In this document: positions 18,612 to 27,832 of the stretch, piece after piece
Position numbering within the stretch: the stretch's first letter is position 1
Layout of the letters: each line of letters begins with the position of its first letter
DNA from: Rhodanobacter sp. A1T4
GTDB taxonomy: Bacteria; Pseudomonadota; Gammaproteobacteria; Xanthomonadales; Rhodanobacteraceae
Direction of reading: 5' to 3'
DNA length: 64,000 nt
NCBI RefSeq assembly: GCF_014207185.1
Contig: NZ_JACHCP010000010.1
Coordinates: 62,001 to 126,000, forward strand
Made by a program: the position numbers and the translations under genes
The notes under the pieces: model-generated
What the model was told of the DNA's origin: nothing
Databases searched by the model: none
Seen by the model: the letters and a program-made list of their open reading frames with translations, nothing else

Positions 18612-19085
18612 ATGCATGGCGACACCGGCCACGTGCTGGCGCGAGGAGTCGCCGATGTGGAAGGTTCGACGCACTTGGTCGCACGCTGCCTGCGCCGAAA
18701 GCTCGGCCTGCCCGAACCGGGCCTGCAGCAGCCACTCGAAGTGAACATCGAGCGCCACGCCGGCCGCGAGATCTGGACCCGCCGATTTGCCTCCGGCCAG
18801 ATGCGTACGGTACTCGACCGAGTAGCGAATACCGCACTGTTCGGCGAACGATTCGGCGTGTTGACGCTCTATTTCGCGCTGCAGCGCCAGGGTGACGTAA
18901 TCGCCTGGCAGCCGCGCAGCGCAAGCATCTTCGGCGTACCGCTGCCGCGCGTATTTTTCGGCGGCGTGCTGGCTTACTGCGGCGTGCAGGATGGCCGCTA
19001 TGTATTTCATGTCGACACCCGCCTGCCCCTGGTCGGTCGGTTGGTGGCGTATCGCGGCTGGTTGGAGATTGTTGATGGTCGCTGA
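18612..19085 (+). CDS. DUF4166 domain protein, start region possibly broken
   Basis: The product resembles DUF4166 proteins of unknown role, often found beside saccharopine-dehydrogenase-like or DCC-family genes. Conserved-looking parts include GREIWTRRF, LYFALQRQGDVIAWQPR and a closing GWLEIVDGR. The ATG at 18612 (157 residues) is the only standard start left, yet the frame upstream reads plausibly as protein (ALFPDLLGDDWPQLAPPLQR) back to a TAG at 18543, which itself is codon 3 of an ATG at 18537. A CAG-to-TAG change there would explain this. No ribosome site precedes 18612. It overlaps the next gene by 11 bases. Confidence 0.65.
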   Translation: MHGDTGHVLARGVADVEGSTHLVARCLRRKLGLPEPGLQQPLEVNIERHAGREIWTRRFASGQMRTVLDRVANTALFGERFGVLTLYFALQRQGDVIAWQPRSASIFGVPLPRVFFGGVLAYCGVQDGRYVFHVDTRLPLVGRLVAYRGWLEIVDGR

Positions 19086-19485
19086 GGGTTCGCCGGTCAT
19101 CGTGTTCGACGGCGTCTGCCTGCTGTGCAGCCGCTGGGTGAACTTCGTGCTGCGCCACGATCACGCCGGGCGTTACCGGCTCGCTGCGATGCAGGGTGAA
19201 TACGGCCGTGCCCTGCTACAGGCGCATGGACTTTCGGCAGACGATCCATCGTCATTTCTGCTGGTGCAGGATGGACTCGGCCACACCGACACTGACGCGA
19301 TCATTCGGGTGCTCACGGGATTTGGCCGCGGCTGGCGCTTCGTCGCGTGGCTGCTGCGAGCCGTACCGCGTCTTCTGCGCGACCCCGCGTATCGATGGAT
19401 TGCGCGTCATCGATACCGGCTATTTGGCAGGCGTTCGCAGTGCCGCCTGCCGGATCCCATCTACGCGGGACGCTTCCTCGACTAA
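19075..19485 (+). CDS. DCC1-like thiol-disulfide oxidoreductase family protein (DUF393)
   Basis: A 136-residue protein with the family hallmark VIVFDGVCLLCSRWVNFVL, whose DGxCxxC motif gives the DCC name and resembles a thioredoxin-like redox site. Downstream it has a basic, aromatic region (FVAWLLRAVPRLLRDPAYRWIARHRY read in two parts) and a conserved CRLPDP near the end. The ATG at 19075 overlaps the DUF4166 gene, implying translational coupling. The redox substrate is unknown. Confidence 0.85.
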   Translation: MVAEGSPVIVFDGVCLLCSRWVNFVLRHDHAGRYRLAAMQGEYGRALLQAHGLSADDPSSFLLVQDGLGHTDTDAIIRVLTGFGRGWRFVAWLLRAVPRLLRDPAYRWIARHRYRLFGRRSQCRLPDPIYAGRFLD

Positions 19486-19616
19486 CTCAGGGCCAGCGCA
19501 TCCAGTCCGCAGCCATCAGCACAACTCGCAAAGTCATGTTTCCCCCATCGAAAAGACCGTGTCAGCACCGATGATTTCCTATTTCCTGCCGTCAGGCTTG
19601 CCCTCATCCTCACAAT

Positions 19617-19647
19617 AAAAAACACCCGCCGATAGGCGGGTGTTTTT
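19617..19647. terminator. Bidirectional terminator
   Basis: AAAAACACCCGCC and GGCGGGTGTTTTT flank a GATA loop. The A-run on one side and the T-run on the other let it work for both the DCC-family gene and the convergent desaturase gene. Confidence 0.9.
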
Positions 19648-19669
19648 GGCACGAAATCACAGGATGCGA

Positions 19670-20863
19670 TCAGTGTGCGGCGACCGCGTATCCCTTCAGG
19701 CGCTGCGCGAAGCTCTGCAATGTCTGTATGCCGCTTTCTTCGGCTTCGTGAATCCACTGCTGCAGCCCGTGCAAGGCCTGTTCGGCGCCACGCTGCTCCA
19801 TCAATGCCGCGAGGCGATTGCGGAAGTCATAGACGGTGCTCAGCGTCGGGCGCTTGGCCAGCGCCGCCTGCAGATGATCGCGGCCTTCGTTGTCGAGCCA
19901 GCGCCCGCCATCCGCCAGTGCGCGGCGCAGGCGGCGCGGCACGGCCTTGAGGGTTTCACCGGCATGTTGCGCTTCTTCGCCGATGGTCGGGACGATCACA
20001 CCGCGGTAAAAGTCGGTCATCGCCTGGAAACGGTGGGTCAGCACGGCTTTCAGCGTATCGGCATCGGGCAGCGGCACGTTGGGACGCACGTCCAACGACG
20101 GTGCCACGCGCAGCACCTTGGCCAGGCCGATCGCACGCAATCCGCAGATGGCCGCCCAGCCGATGTCGAACTCCCACTTGCGCAGGGCAAACTTGGCCGA
20201 GCTGGGGAACGCATGGTGGTTATTGTGCAGCTCTTCGCCGCCGATCCAGAACGCCCACGGGATCAGGTTGCGAGCCGTGTCAGCACTCTCGAAGTTGCGG
20301 TAACCCCACCAGTGGCCGATGCCGTTGACGAAACCGGCGGCCCAGAACGGGATCCAGATCATCTGAACGGCCCAGATGGCCGCACCAATGACACCAAACA
20401 ACGCCAGATTGATCAGCAGCATCAGGGTCGGGCCCCAATACGGATGGGCGCCATAAACATGGTTCTCGACCCAGTCGTCCGGCGTGCCACGGCCATACTG
20501 CTCCATGTCGGCCTTGGACTCGCAGGCGTCGCGGTACAACGACACGCCATCCCAGAACACCTTCTTGATACCGTAGATCATCGGGCTGTGCGGATCGTCA
20601 ACCGTCTCAACCTTGGCGTGGTGCTTGCGATGCACAGCCACCCACTCGCGGGTCACCATGCCGGTGCTGATCCAGCCCCAGAATCGGAAGAAATGCGCCA
20701 ACGCCGGGTGAAAATCCACGCCACGGTGCGTCTGGCTGCGGTGCAGATACAGCGTCACCGTGAAAATGGTGATCTGGGTCGCGACCAGCAGATAAATCAG
20801 CATCGAGCCCCAGCTTGCGCTGGTGACACCGTTGTTGAGGAAATTGAGCACCGCGTCGAGCAT
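19670..20863 (-). CDS. Acyl-CoA/acyl-lipid delta-9-type fatty acid desaturase
   Basis: A membrane di-iron enzyme that inserts a cis double bond into acyl chains, tuning membrane fluidity. The three histidine boxes are present: HRSQTH (about residues 41-46), HRKHH (about 79-83) and HNNHH (about 216-220). Hydrophobic stretches flank them, for example MLIYLLVATQITIFTVTLYL. At 397 residues it resembles the DesA/DesB-type desaturases of Pseudomonas, with a long helical C-terminal extension of unknown role. It is a single gene facing the divergent ABC operon. Confidence 0.93.
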   Translation of the reverse strand: MLDAVLNFLNNGVTSASWGSMLIYLLVATQITIFTVTLYLHRSQTHRGVDFHPALAHFFRFWGWISTGMVTREWVAVHRKHHAKVETVDDPHSPMIYGIKKVFWDGVSLYRDACESKADMEQYGRGTPDDWVENHVYGAHPYWGPTLMLLINLALFGVIGAAIWAVQMIWIPFWAAGFVNGIGHWWGYRNFESADTARNLIPWAFWIGGEELHNNHHAFPSSAKFALRKWEFDIGWAAICGLRAIGLAKVLRVAPSLDVRPNVPLPDADTLKAVLTHRFQAMTDFYRGVIVPTIGEEAQHAGETLKAVPRRLRRALADGGRWLDNEGRDHLQAALAKRPTLSTVYDFRNRLAALMEQRGAEQALHGLQQWIHEAEESGIQTLQSFAQRLKGYAVAAH

Positions 20864-21042
20864 AAAGAGACACCGAAGGTAGTGAGTCAGTTGAGTCTAG
20901 TTGGCGACTTCCGTACCCGCCAGCATGGTCACGACCATAATAGTAGCAGCTGGTCAAGCGGGAGCATGTGAAATTGGCAAGTCCCCCGCGCACCTGTATT
21001 CCCGGAGTTGTTTAACAATGGTGTCGCGATGACAATCAGGCA

Positions 21043-21804
21043 ATGACAGCCCATACCGCGCCCTCAGCTACCGTTCTGAAACTGGAAAACATCACCCGCC
21101 GACGCGCCGGTCGCCGCGCCATCGAGGGCCTGAGCCTTGGCCTGCAACGTGGCCAGGTGCTGGGCCTGCTCGGCGTCAACGGCGCCGGTAAATCGACCAC
21201 GTTGTCGATGATTGCCGGTGCGATGCGCCCGGATAGCGGCGGCATTCAGCTGAACGGCGAGGATTTTCTGGAATACCCCGAACTGGCACGCCGGCTGATT
21301 GGCTGGCTGCCGGAGCGTGCTCCGCTATGGGCCGAACTTACCGTCAGCGAACACCTGGATGCCCACGGCCGCCTGCGTGGATTGAAGGGCGCCGGGCTAC
21401 GCGAGGCACGCAGCACGATCATCGAACGACTGGAGCTGCAGCCGCTGGCCCAACGTCTGGCTGGCGTGCTGTCCCAAGGCCAGCGCCAGCGTCTGGGCCT
21501 GGCCTGCGCCCTGCTGCACCGGCCGGCGCTGCTGGTTCTGGACGAACCGGCCAACGCACTCGACCCCGTGCAGGTGGCCGCATTGCGAGCAGTGATCCGC
21601 GAACAGGCAGCCAGCGGTACGGCGGTGATCCTCTCGACGCATCTTCTGACGGAAGTCACCGCCGTTTGCGATCGCGTGGTCATCCTGCATGAGGGTACGC
21701 TGCGCCACGATGGCTTGGTGTATGGCGACGATCACGCCGCCCTGGAACGAACCTTCTTCGACATTGCGATGCACGGCAACGCCAGCACGGCACGTGCCGC
21801 ATGA
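21043..21804 (+). CDS. ABC transporter ATP-binding protein (GldA-like)
   Basis: The motor subunit of an ABC-2 type transporter. Motifs in order: Walker A GVNGAGKST (about residues 44-52), Q-loop region WLPERAPLW, a signature LSQGQRQR, Walker B LLVLDEP, and the H-loop His in ILSTHLL. The signature reads LSQGQ, close to the LSGGQ consensus. It heads a tightly overlapping set: this gene overlaps the permease start by four bases (ATGA). The arrangement matches the gldA-gldF-gldG-like modules found in many bacteria that do not glide; the cargo is unknown. Confidence 0.92.
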   Translation: MTAHTAPSATVLKLENITRRRAGRRAIEGLSLGLQRGQVLGLLGVNGAGKSTTLSMIAGAMRPDSGGIQLNGEDFLEYPELARRLIGWLPERAPLWAELTVSEHLDAHGRLRGLKGAGLREARSTIIERLELQPLAQRLAGVLSQGQRQRLGLACALLHRPALLVLDEPANALDPVQVAALRAVIREQAASGTAVILSTHLLTEVTAVCDRVVILHEGTLRHDGLVYGDDHAALERTFFDIAMHGNASTARAA

Positions 21805-22571
21805 GCCAAACCGTGATGAACACTTTTGCCGTGGCGCGGCTGGAATGGCGTCGCCTGATCGTACGCCCACTGGCCTGGGCGCTGGCAGCCATGACGCTGG
21901 CATGGCTGGCGTGGAACTTCACCCTGCTGATGGGCGCCTTCCTCGCCTCGCAGATTCAACGCGCGGCGCTGCCGGATGGCCCCGGCTTTACGGATTTAGT
22001 TGGTGTACCAGTACTTGGACAGCTAGCCCAGCTGGCGTTTCTGGTAGTACCACTGCTGACCATGTCGGTGATCGCTGGCGAGCGTCGCAACGGCACGCTG
22101 CCATTACTGTTCGCGGCAGGTGTGCCGGCCTCGCGCATTGTGCTGGGAAAATACCTGGCGATACTGGGCTGGCTACTGCTGTGGCTGCTGCTTACCCTGG
22201 CGATGCCGCTGGTACTCACACCGCTCATCCGTCTTGACTGGGGCAAGCTGGCCGCCGCCACGCTGGGCCTTGCATTGATGCTCTCCGCCCTGGCTGCGCT
22301 TGGCGTTGCATGCTCGACCTTCGCCTCGCATCCCGCGATCGCGGCCGCCGTGGCCTTGGTCATTACGTTGGCACTGTGGAGTGTGAACCTTGGCGCGCAG
22401 ATGGCCGGCGTCAACGGTGGTGCGATCAATTGGCTGGCGATGAGTACGCACCTGCAACCGCTGCTGCGCGGACTGGTTTCGACGACCGACGTGGTGTGGT
22501 TCGTGCTGCTGATTGCTCTGTCGCTTAGCCTGGCAACGCGGCGACTGTCGTCCGAAAAGGAGCGCGGCTGA
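21801..22571 (+). CDS. ABC-2 type permease (GldF-like)
   Basis: A membrane protein of 256 residues with about six hydrophobic segments, for example WALAAMTLAWLAWNFTLLMG near the start and ALIVLGLALMLSALAALGV-like stretches later. The pattern and the position between an ABC ATPase and a GldG-like protein identify it as the membrane subunit. VIAGERRNGTLPLLFAAGVP is the conserved ABC-2 permease loop (ERxxGT). It overlaps its upstream neighbour by four bases and its downstream neighbour by one. Confidence 0.88.
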   Translation: MSQTVMNTFAVARLEWRRLIVRPLAWALAAMTLAWLAWNFTLLMGAFLASQIQRAALPDGPGFTDLVGVPVLGQLAQLAFLVVPLLTMSVIAGERRNGTLPLLFAAGVPASRIVLGKYLAILGWLLLWLLLTLAMPLVLTPLIRLDWGKLAAATLGLALMLSALAALGVACSTFASHPAIAAAVALVITLALWSVNLGAQMAGVNGGAINWLAMSTHLQPLLRGLVSTTDVVWFVLLIALSLSLATRRLSSEKERG

Positions 22572-23926
22572 TGCGCACTTTTTTCAGACGTCTGGACGGC
22601 TGGCTGTTTGCGCTGGTGCTGCTGCTTGTGGTCGGGGCCATCGGCTATCTGAGCACCCGTTATTTTCATGAGGCGGACTGGACCGCCAACGGCCGTAGCA
22701 GTTTGTCCGCCGAAAGCCGCGCCGTGCTGGCCACACTCGATGGTCCGGTGGAAATCGTCAGCTATGCCAATCCGCAGGGCGATCTGCGTCAGACCGTGGC
22801 CGGCTACCTGCAGCGCTATCAGCAGGTGAAACCCGATCTAACGCTGCGCTTTGTCGACCCGCAGCTGGACCCGGCCAAGATGCGCGAGCTGGGCATCACT
22901 GTCGATGGCGCGCTGATCATCCACTATCGCGACCGTGAGCAGCGGCTGGACGAATTATCCGAACGCAGCCTCACCAACGCACTGGAACGCCTCGTCCGCG
23001 GCAACGATCGCATCGTGGCCTTCGTCACCGGTGATGACGAGCGGCGCGCGGATGGCAAGGCCAACGCGGACCTCGGCACCTTTATGGCGCAACTGGAAGG
23101 ACGCGGCATGCGCGCGGTACCGCTGAATTTCTCCCAGGTCGCTGCGGTACCGGAACATACCGATCTCGTGGTGCTGGCCAGTCCCACGCTGGCGCTGCCG
23201 CCGGGCGCTGTGCAGGCGCTGGTCACCTATGTGCAGAACGGCGGCAACCTGCTGTGGCTGACCGAACCGGGCAATGATGATCTCGGCCTCAAGCCACTAG
23301 CCGCCACGCTCAGCGTGCGCGTTTTGCCCGGTGTACTGGTTGATGGCTCAGGCGCCGCGCTGGGTCTGAAAGACCCTCGCATGATCGCGCTGGGCGACTA
23401 CGTGCCCAACGCGATCACCCGCGGCTTTACCCTGACGACGCTGTTTCCGCAGGTCTCGGCGCTGGCGCAAGTCGCACAGGGCGATTGGGCCGTGCACGCA
23501 TTTCTGCGTTCGAGCATCCAGAGCTGGACCGAATTCAAACCGATCGACAACAGCAAACCCTCCGATATCCGTTTCGACGCCGCCGCGGGCGAGCTCAAAG
23601 GCCCGCTCGATTTCGGCTTTGCGCTGAGCCGTCTTTCACCCAGCCCGGACAAGAGCGAGCAGCGCGTGGTGGTGATTGGCGACGGCGATTTTCTCTCCAA
23701 CAGCTTTCTCGGCAATGGCGGCAACCGTGCACTGGGCGAGCGCATTTTCGACTGGTTGCTCGGTGACGACAAACTGGTTGACCTGCCGCCACGCGGGGCA
23801 CCCGACCGTATCATGCAGATCTCGCAGGGTGAGTTGAGTGCGGTGAGCGTCGGCTTTCTTATTGTCCTGCCGCTGCTGCTGCTGCTGATCGGCGGACTGA
23901 TCGTCTGGCGCCGGCGGCGGCGCTGA
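22571..23926 (+). CDS. GldG-like ABC transporter auxiliary protein
   Basis: A 451-residue protein with one membrane helix near each end: WLFALVLLLVVGAIGYLS at about residues 12-29 and VGFLIVLPLLLLLIGGLIVW just before a RRRRR terminus. The large middle part would face the periplasm and carries the ABC-type uncharacterised (GldG/IFT52-like) domain: DRIVAFVTGDDERR, then VVLASPTLALPPGAVQALVTY and NLLWLTEPG. It is translationally coupled to the permease. It probably senses or guides the transported substrate, which is unknown. Confidence 0.85.
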   Translation: MRTFFRRLDGWLFALVLLLVVGAIGYLSTRYFHEADWTANGRSSLSAESRAVLATLDGPVEIVSYANPQGDLRQTVAGYLQRYQQVKPDLTLRFVDPQLDPAKMRELGITVDGALIIHYRDREQRLDELSERSLTNALERLVRGNDRIVAFVTGDDERRADGKANADLGTFMAQLEGRGMRAVPLNFSQVAAVPEHTDLVVLASPTLALPPGAVQALVTYVQNGGNLLWLTEPGNDDLGLKPLAATLSVRVLPGVLVDGSGAALGLKDPRMIALGDYVPNAITRGFTLTTLFPQVSALAQVAQGDWAVHAFLRSSIQSWTEFKPIDNSKPSDIRFDAAAGELKGPLDFGFALSRLSPSPDKSEQRVVVIGDGDFLSNSFLGNGGNRALGERIFDWLLGDDKLVDLPPRGAPDRIMQISQGELSAVSVGFLIVLPLLLLLIGGLIVWRRRRR

Positions 23927-23929
23927 GAC

Positions 23930-24421
23930 ATGCGCCGTTCCGTTCGCCAGCGCGTCCTGCCGTTACTTGTCGCTGCCACCGTTCTGGCGTTTGCCGCGTG
24001 GCAATGGCGGCAGGAAAACCGGGAAGCCCCCGGTTCACTGCTGTCGCTGGAGCCTTCTACCATCTCGCATGTCGAGTTGCGCATCGGTAAAGCACCGATC
24101 GAGCACTACGCCAAACGCGACGGTCACTGGTATCGCATCGATGGCGTCACGGTTCGCACCGATGACGGGCGCCTGGACGAACTTACGGAAACGGCCGCAG
24201 CCCCGGTGCTGCGCTGGCGTGCGGCCAGCGATTTCGATCCAGCCCGCATCGGCCTGACGCCGCCCACCGCCACGCTGACCCTCGACGGCCACGTGCTCGA
24301 CTTCGGCGAAATTTCGGTCACTGGCCCGCAGTGCTATGTGCGCGTTGACGGGCGGGTGGCACTAGTATCGATCCGCTATACGCCAAGAGCTCCGCGCGCA
24401 GAGGCAACCAAGCTACCTTAG
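23930..24421 (+). CDS. Small membrane-anchored DUF4340-like protein
   Basis: A 163-residue product with an N-terminal membrane anchor (VLPLLVAATVLAFAAW) and a periplasmic part with SLEPSTISHVELRIG and FDPARIGLTPPTATLTLDG, which fits DUF4340, a domain often encoded after GldG-like genes. It is shorter than most DUF4340 proteins. Placed three bases after the GldG-like gene, it closes the four-gene ABC operon. The family assignment is by resemblance and context. Confidence 0.65.
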   Translation: MRRSVRQRVLPLLVAATVLAFAAWQWRQENREAPGSLLSLEPSTISHVELRIGKAPIEHYAKRDGHWYRIDGVTVRTDDGRLDELTETAAAPVLRWRAASDFDPARIGLTPPTATLTLDGHVLDFGEISVTGPQCYVRVDGRVALVSIRYTPRAPRAEATKLP

Positions 24422-24484
24422 CTTCACCTTGCGCAGCGCAGTCTCCGCCCCATCTTTCATGCATCGACAGCAGGAGTCCGACCC

Positions 24485-26032
24485 ATGGCCACGCAAGTCA
24501 AACGCAAGCCGGCAGCGAGCAAAAAAGTCACTACCAAACCGGCAAAGAAAGTCGTCGCTCCAAAAAGACCAGCCAAGAAAGTCATCGCCAGGAAAAGCGC
24601 CACCAAGAAAAGCGCGGCGACGAACGGCAAGGGCGTGATTGGTGTAGTCGGCATGGCCGTGATGGGCCGCAACCTGGCGCTGAACATCGAAAGCCGTGGC
24701 CATGTGGTGTCGATCTTCAACCGCAGCCGTGAGAAGACCGATGAGGTCATTAAGGACAACCCCACCGCCAAGTTCGTACCCAGCTATACCATCGAAAAGT
24801 TTGTCGCCTCGCTGGAAAAGCCGCGACGTATCCTGCTGATGGTGCAAGCGGGCGCCGGTACCGATGCAGTGATCGCGGAACTCAAGCCGCTGCTGAGCAA
24901 GGGCGATGTGCTGATCGATGGCGGCAACACCAATTTCAAGGACACCATCCGGCGCAACCAGGAGCTGGCCAAGGCTGGCCTGCACTTCATCGGCACCGGC
25001 GTATCCGGTGGCGAGGAAGGTGCCCTGCATGGTCCGTCGATCATGCCCGGTGGCCCGCGCGATGCGTATGACCTGGTCGAACCGATCCTTACGGAGATCG
25101 CCGCGAAGGCGCCTGACGGCGAACCTTGCGTGGCCTATATGGGTGATGACGGTGCCGGTCACTACGTCAAGATGGTGCACAACGGTATCGAATACGGCGA
25201 CATGCAGCTGATCGCCGAAAGCTACTCGGTACTCAAGCATGTTCTTGGCCTCACCAACAAGGAACTGACCAAGGTCTACCGCAAATGGAACGAAGGCGAA
25301 CTCGACAGCTACCTGATCGAGATCACCACCACCATTTTCCAGAAAAAGGACGAGGAAACCGGCAAGGATCTGGTCGACGTGATTCTCGACCGCGCCGCGC
25401 AGAAGGGCACAGGCAAATGGACCAGTCAGAGTGCGCTCGATCTCGGTGTGCCGCTACCCCTCATCACTGAGGCAGTTTTCGCGCGTGTGCTGTCCTCGCT
25501 GAAAGACGAGCGTGTCGCCGCCAGCCACTATCTGCACGGACCGAAGATCAAGGCGTTCAAGGGCGATCGCAAGGCGTTCATCGAATCGGTGCGCCGCGCT
25601 TTGTACCTGAGCAAGATCGTCTCGTACGCGCAGGGCTTCGCGCAGCTGCGCGCTGCTGCCGAGGAGTACCAGTGGAAGCTGGACTACGGCACCATCGCCA
25701 AGATCTGGCGCGGCGGCTGCATCATTCGCGCACGTTTTCTGCAGGACATCACCGATGCCTACAAGCACGACGACAAGCTGGCCAACCTGCTGCTGGCACC
25801 GACCTTTGGCAAGGTCGCGCAGAAGTACCAGGAGGCGCTGCGCGAGGTGGTGGCCACGGCGGTGCGCCTCGGCGTGCCGGTACCCGGTTTCAGCTCCGCG
25901 ATCGCCTATTACGATGGCTACCGTTCCGAACGTCTGCCGGCCAACCTGATCCAGGCGCAACGTGATCTGTTTGGTGCGCATACTTTCGAACGCATCGACA
26001 AGCTGGGCAGCTTCCACGCCAACTGGAACTGA
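24485..26032 (+). CDS. gnd: 6-phosphogluconate dehydrogenase with histone-H1-like N-terminal tail
   Basis: Oxidatively decarboxylates 6-phosphogluconate to ribulose-5-phosphate, giving NADPH. The enzyme core is about 468 residues, the usual length, and begins near residue 49: [18 protein letters not shown] is the cofactor-binding motif, and [21 protein letters not shown] and [13 protein letters not shown] hold the catalytic residues. In front is an extra tail of about 47 residues with 16 Lys/Arg in the first 43, no acidic residue, and repeated KKV/AKK/TKK motifs like bacterial H1-like proteins. The start is supported by the GGAG-like sequence before 24485. mutM follows after six bases. Confidence 0.94.
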   Translation: MATQVKRKPAASKKVTTKPAKKVVAPKRPAKKVIARKSATKKSAATNGKGVIGVVGMAVMGRNLALNIESRGHVVSIFNRSREKTDEVIKDNPTAKFVPSYTIEKFVASLEKPRRILLMVQAGAGTDAVIAELKPLLSKGDVLIDGGNTNFKDTIRRNQELAKAGLHFIGTGVSGGEEGALHGPSIMPGGPRDAYDLVEPILTEIAAKAPDGEPCVAYMGDDGAGHYVKMVHNGIEYGDMQLIAESYSVLKHVLGLTNKELTKVYRKWNEGELDSYLIEITTTIFQKKDEETGKDLVDVILDRAAQKGTGKWTSQSALDLGVPLPLITEAVFARVLSSLKDERVAASHYLHGPKIKAFKGDRKAFIESVRRALYLSKIVSYAQGFAQLRAAAEEYQWKLDYGTIAKIWRGGCIIRARFLQDITDAYKHDDKLANLLLAPTFGKVAQKYQEALREVVATAVRLGVPVPGFSSAIAYYDGYRSERLPANLIQAQRDLFGAHTFERIDKLGSFHANWN

Positions 26033-26038
26033 CGACAC

Positions 26039-26866
26039 ATGCCTGAACTGCCCGAAGTCGAAACCACCCGACGCGGTATCGAGCCGCATCTGGCCGGTCG
26101 ACGCATCGCGACAGTGATCTTGCGCAGGGCCGACCTGCGCTGGCCAATTCCCCGGGAAGTCAGCGAGCTGCTTCCGGGGCAGGTGATCGATAGCGTCGAG
26201 CGTCGCGCCAAATATCTATTGATCCACACTGGGGTCGGCAGCGCGATGCTGCATCTGGGCATGTCGGGCATGCTGCGCGTGCTGCCTCCCGACGCGTTGA
26301 TCGGCAAGCATGACCACGTCGACATCGTTCTCGAAAACACCAACGGGCAACGCGGCCGCGTGTTGCGCTTCACTGACCCGCGCCGCTTCGGCAGTTTGCT
26401 GTGGCAACCGTTCGGCGAAGTGCATCCATTGTTGGCTGCGCTCGGCCCCGAGCCACTAACCGATGCCTTCGCCGGGGACACGCTCTGGCACGCATCGCGC
26501 CGGCGCAGTGCCGCGGTGAAATTATTCCTGATGGATAACGCGAACGTCGTCGGCGTAGGCAACATCTACGCCAGCGAGGCACTCTTCGCCGCTGGCATCG
26601 ATCCGCGACGCGCTGCTGGCAGCGTGTCGCGTGTGCGCTACGCGAAGCTCGCCGCGGAAGTAAAACGCATTCTGGCCTGGGCGATCGAACGCGGCGGTAC
26701 CACCTTGCGCGACTTCCTCAACCCCGATGGTGCGCCGGGTTATTTTTTTCGCGAGCTCAATGTTTACGGGCGTGCGGGTGAACCTTGCAAAGTCTGCAGC
26801 ACCCCGATCAAACAGGTGGTGCTGGGGCAACGGTCGACGTTCTGGTGCCCGAACTGTCAGAAGTGA
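26039..26866 (+). CDS. mutM: Formamidopyrimidine-DNA glycosylase
   Basis: Removes 8-oxoguanine and formamidopyrimidines from DNA and cuts the abasic site. The N-terminal PELPEVE gives the catalytic Pro2 and Glu3. [18 protein letters not shown] is the helix-two-turn-helix, and the C-terminal zinc finger CKVC...CPNC is complete. The 275-residue length is normal. The start is six bases after gnd, so the two are probably one transcript. Confidence 0.97.
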   Translation: MPELPEVETTRRGIEPHLAGRRIATVILRRADLRWPIPREVSELLPGQVIDSVERRAKYLLIHTGVGSAMLHLGMSGMLRVLPPDALIGKHDHVDIVLENTNGQRGRVLRFTDPRRFGSLLWQPFGEVHPLLAALGPEPLTDAFAGDTLWHASRRRSAAVKLFLMDNANVVGVGNIYASEALFAAGIDPRRAAGSVSRVRYAKLAAEVKRILAWAIERGGTTLRDFLNPDGAPGYFFRELNVYGRAGEPCKVCSTPIKQVVLGQRSTFWCPNCQK

Positions 26867-26886
26867 CGACGGCCAAGTGCGAGCTG

Positions 26887-26969
26887 CGTAGGTTGGCGGT
26901 GAGCGCAAGCGAACCCAGCAGCCGTCGCACACCCAGTTGGGGTTCGCATACGCTCACCGCCAACCTACG
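26887..26969. repeat. Long inverted repeat after mutM
   Basis: An 18-bp perfect arm, GTAGGTTGGCGGTGAGCG (26888-26905), returns as its reverse complement at 26951-26968, with inner arms GCGAACCC/GGGTTCGC near the loop. The core is related to the repeat at 4418. It lies about 20 bases after mutM and could end transcription or protect the mRNA, but no T-run follows. Confidence 0.75.
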
Positions 26970-27013
26970 GCGCGGTGGGTGCGGATTGCTGGATCAATAG
27001 CTCTACGCTGCCA

Positions 27014-27781
27014 CTACGCAGGCCAATGAAACTCGACAAACGTATTGTTGAAGTCCTCATCGTCCAGCCCACCGCCTAGATGCGCAACGATGCCGGCCCC
27101 CAGGCCGTCGATTTCCACCGGCTGGCCGTCGACGAAATGTGCGCCCAGTGCTTCGAGTTCCACCAGCCTTTCGCACAGGATGCCGGCGCGATCGCTGAGT
27201 GCATCGGGCACGCCGCGGATGCTGATATCGGGGCGGCCGAACTTGCGCATGCCGCGGGTGTGGATCCATGAATGATCCGGTTCCTGCTCGCTATCGCGCA
27301 TGATCAAAATATGGTTGCGGATAGGCGCACCGTCGCGGACCAGGAAGCGGTGCCGCCATGCATCGGCGTCAAGCAGGCTCAGGGTTTGCGGATCGAGAAT
27401 CGCCACACCACCGATGTCGAGCATGCCGGCCAGCACACCAAGCGTGTCGCGCAGGTAGCCGGTTGCCTCGCTGTCCTTGAGCGTGCCGCGCACGACGATG
27501 ACCTCAGGCGCGTCCACCGCGATCTTGTAGGCTTCGGGCGCGTCGTCCTTGAACATGCGGCCCATACCGCCTTTCAGCGGATAGCCCTCCCACTGACGCA
27601 GGCTGGCATGGTTGTGGTTCACCGCCTCGATGCCGGGCGGCAGACCGGAGCTGCCGTAATCTGCCGAGGGCACACGCACCGCCTCGAACTTGCCGAACAC
27701 GTAGAACTGCAGAAGGATCTCCTCGTCGCTGGCTTGCCAGTGCGGGCGCTGCCAGGCGGGGATGATGATCGGTTGGCTCAT
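27014..27781 (-). CDS. Conserved protein of unknown function
   Basis: I do not recognise the family. The 255-residue product has no signal peptide and no membrane helix, so it is probably cytosolic. It is acidic and mixed alpha/beta, with distinctive stretches VAILDPQTLSLLDADAWR, HTRGMRKFGRPDISIRGVP and a closing NNTFVEFHWPA. No catalytic motif can be named. It is downstream of tdk on the same strand with a gap of about 50 bases, which may mean co-transcription. Confidence 0.75.
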   Translation of the reverse strand: MSQPIIIPAWQRPHWQASDEEILLQFYVFGKFEAVRVPSADYGSSGLPPGIEAVNHNHASLRQWEGYPLKGGMGRMFKDDAPEAYKIAVDAPEVIVVRGTLKDSEATGYLRDTLGVLAGMLDIGGVAILDPQTLSLLDADAWRHRFLVRDGAPIRNHILIMRDSEQEPDHSWIHTRGMRKFGRPDISIRGVPDALSDRAGILCERLVELEALGAHFVDGQPVEIDGLGAGIVAHLGGGLDDEDFNNTFVEFHWPA

Positions 27782-27832
27782 GCGGGTTTCCTGGTCATGT
27801 TTCGGAATACGACTTCACGTGTCGTGATCACA

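Noticed and set aside
19640-20971. 443-residue open frame antisense to the desaturase gene
   Set aside because: The opposite strand encodes all three histidine boxes of a desaturase; this frame has no recognisable domain.
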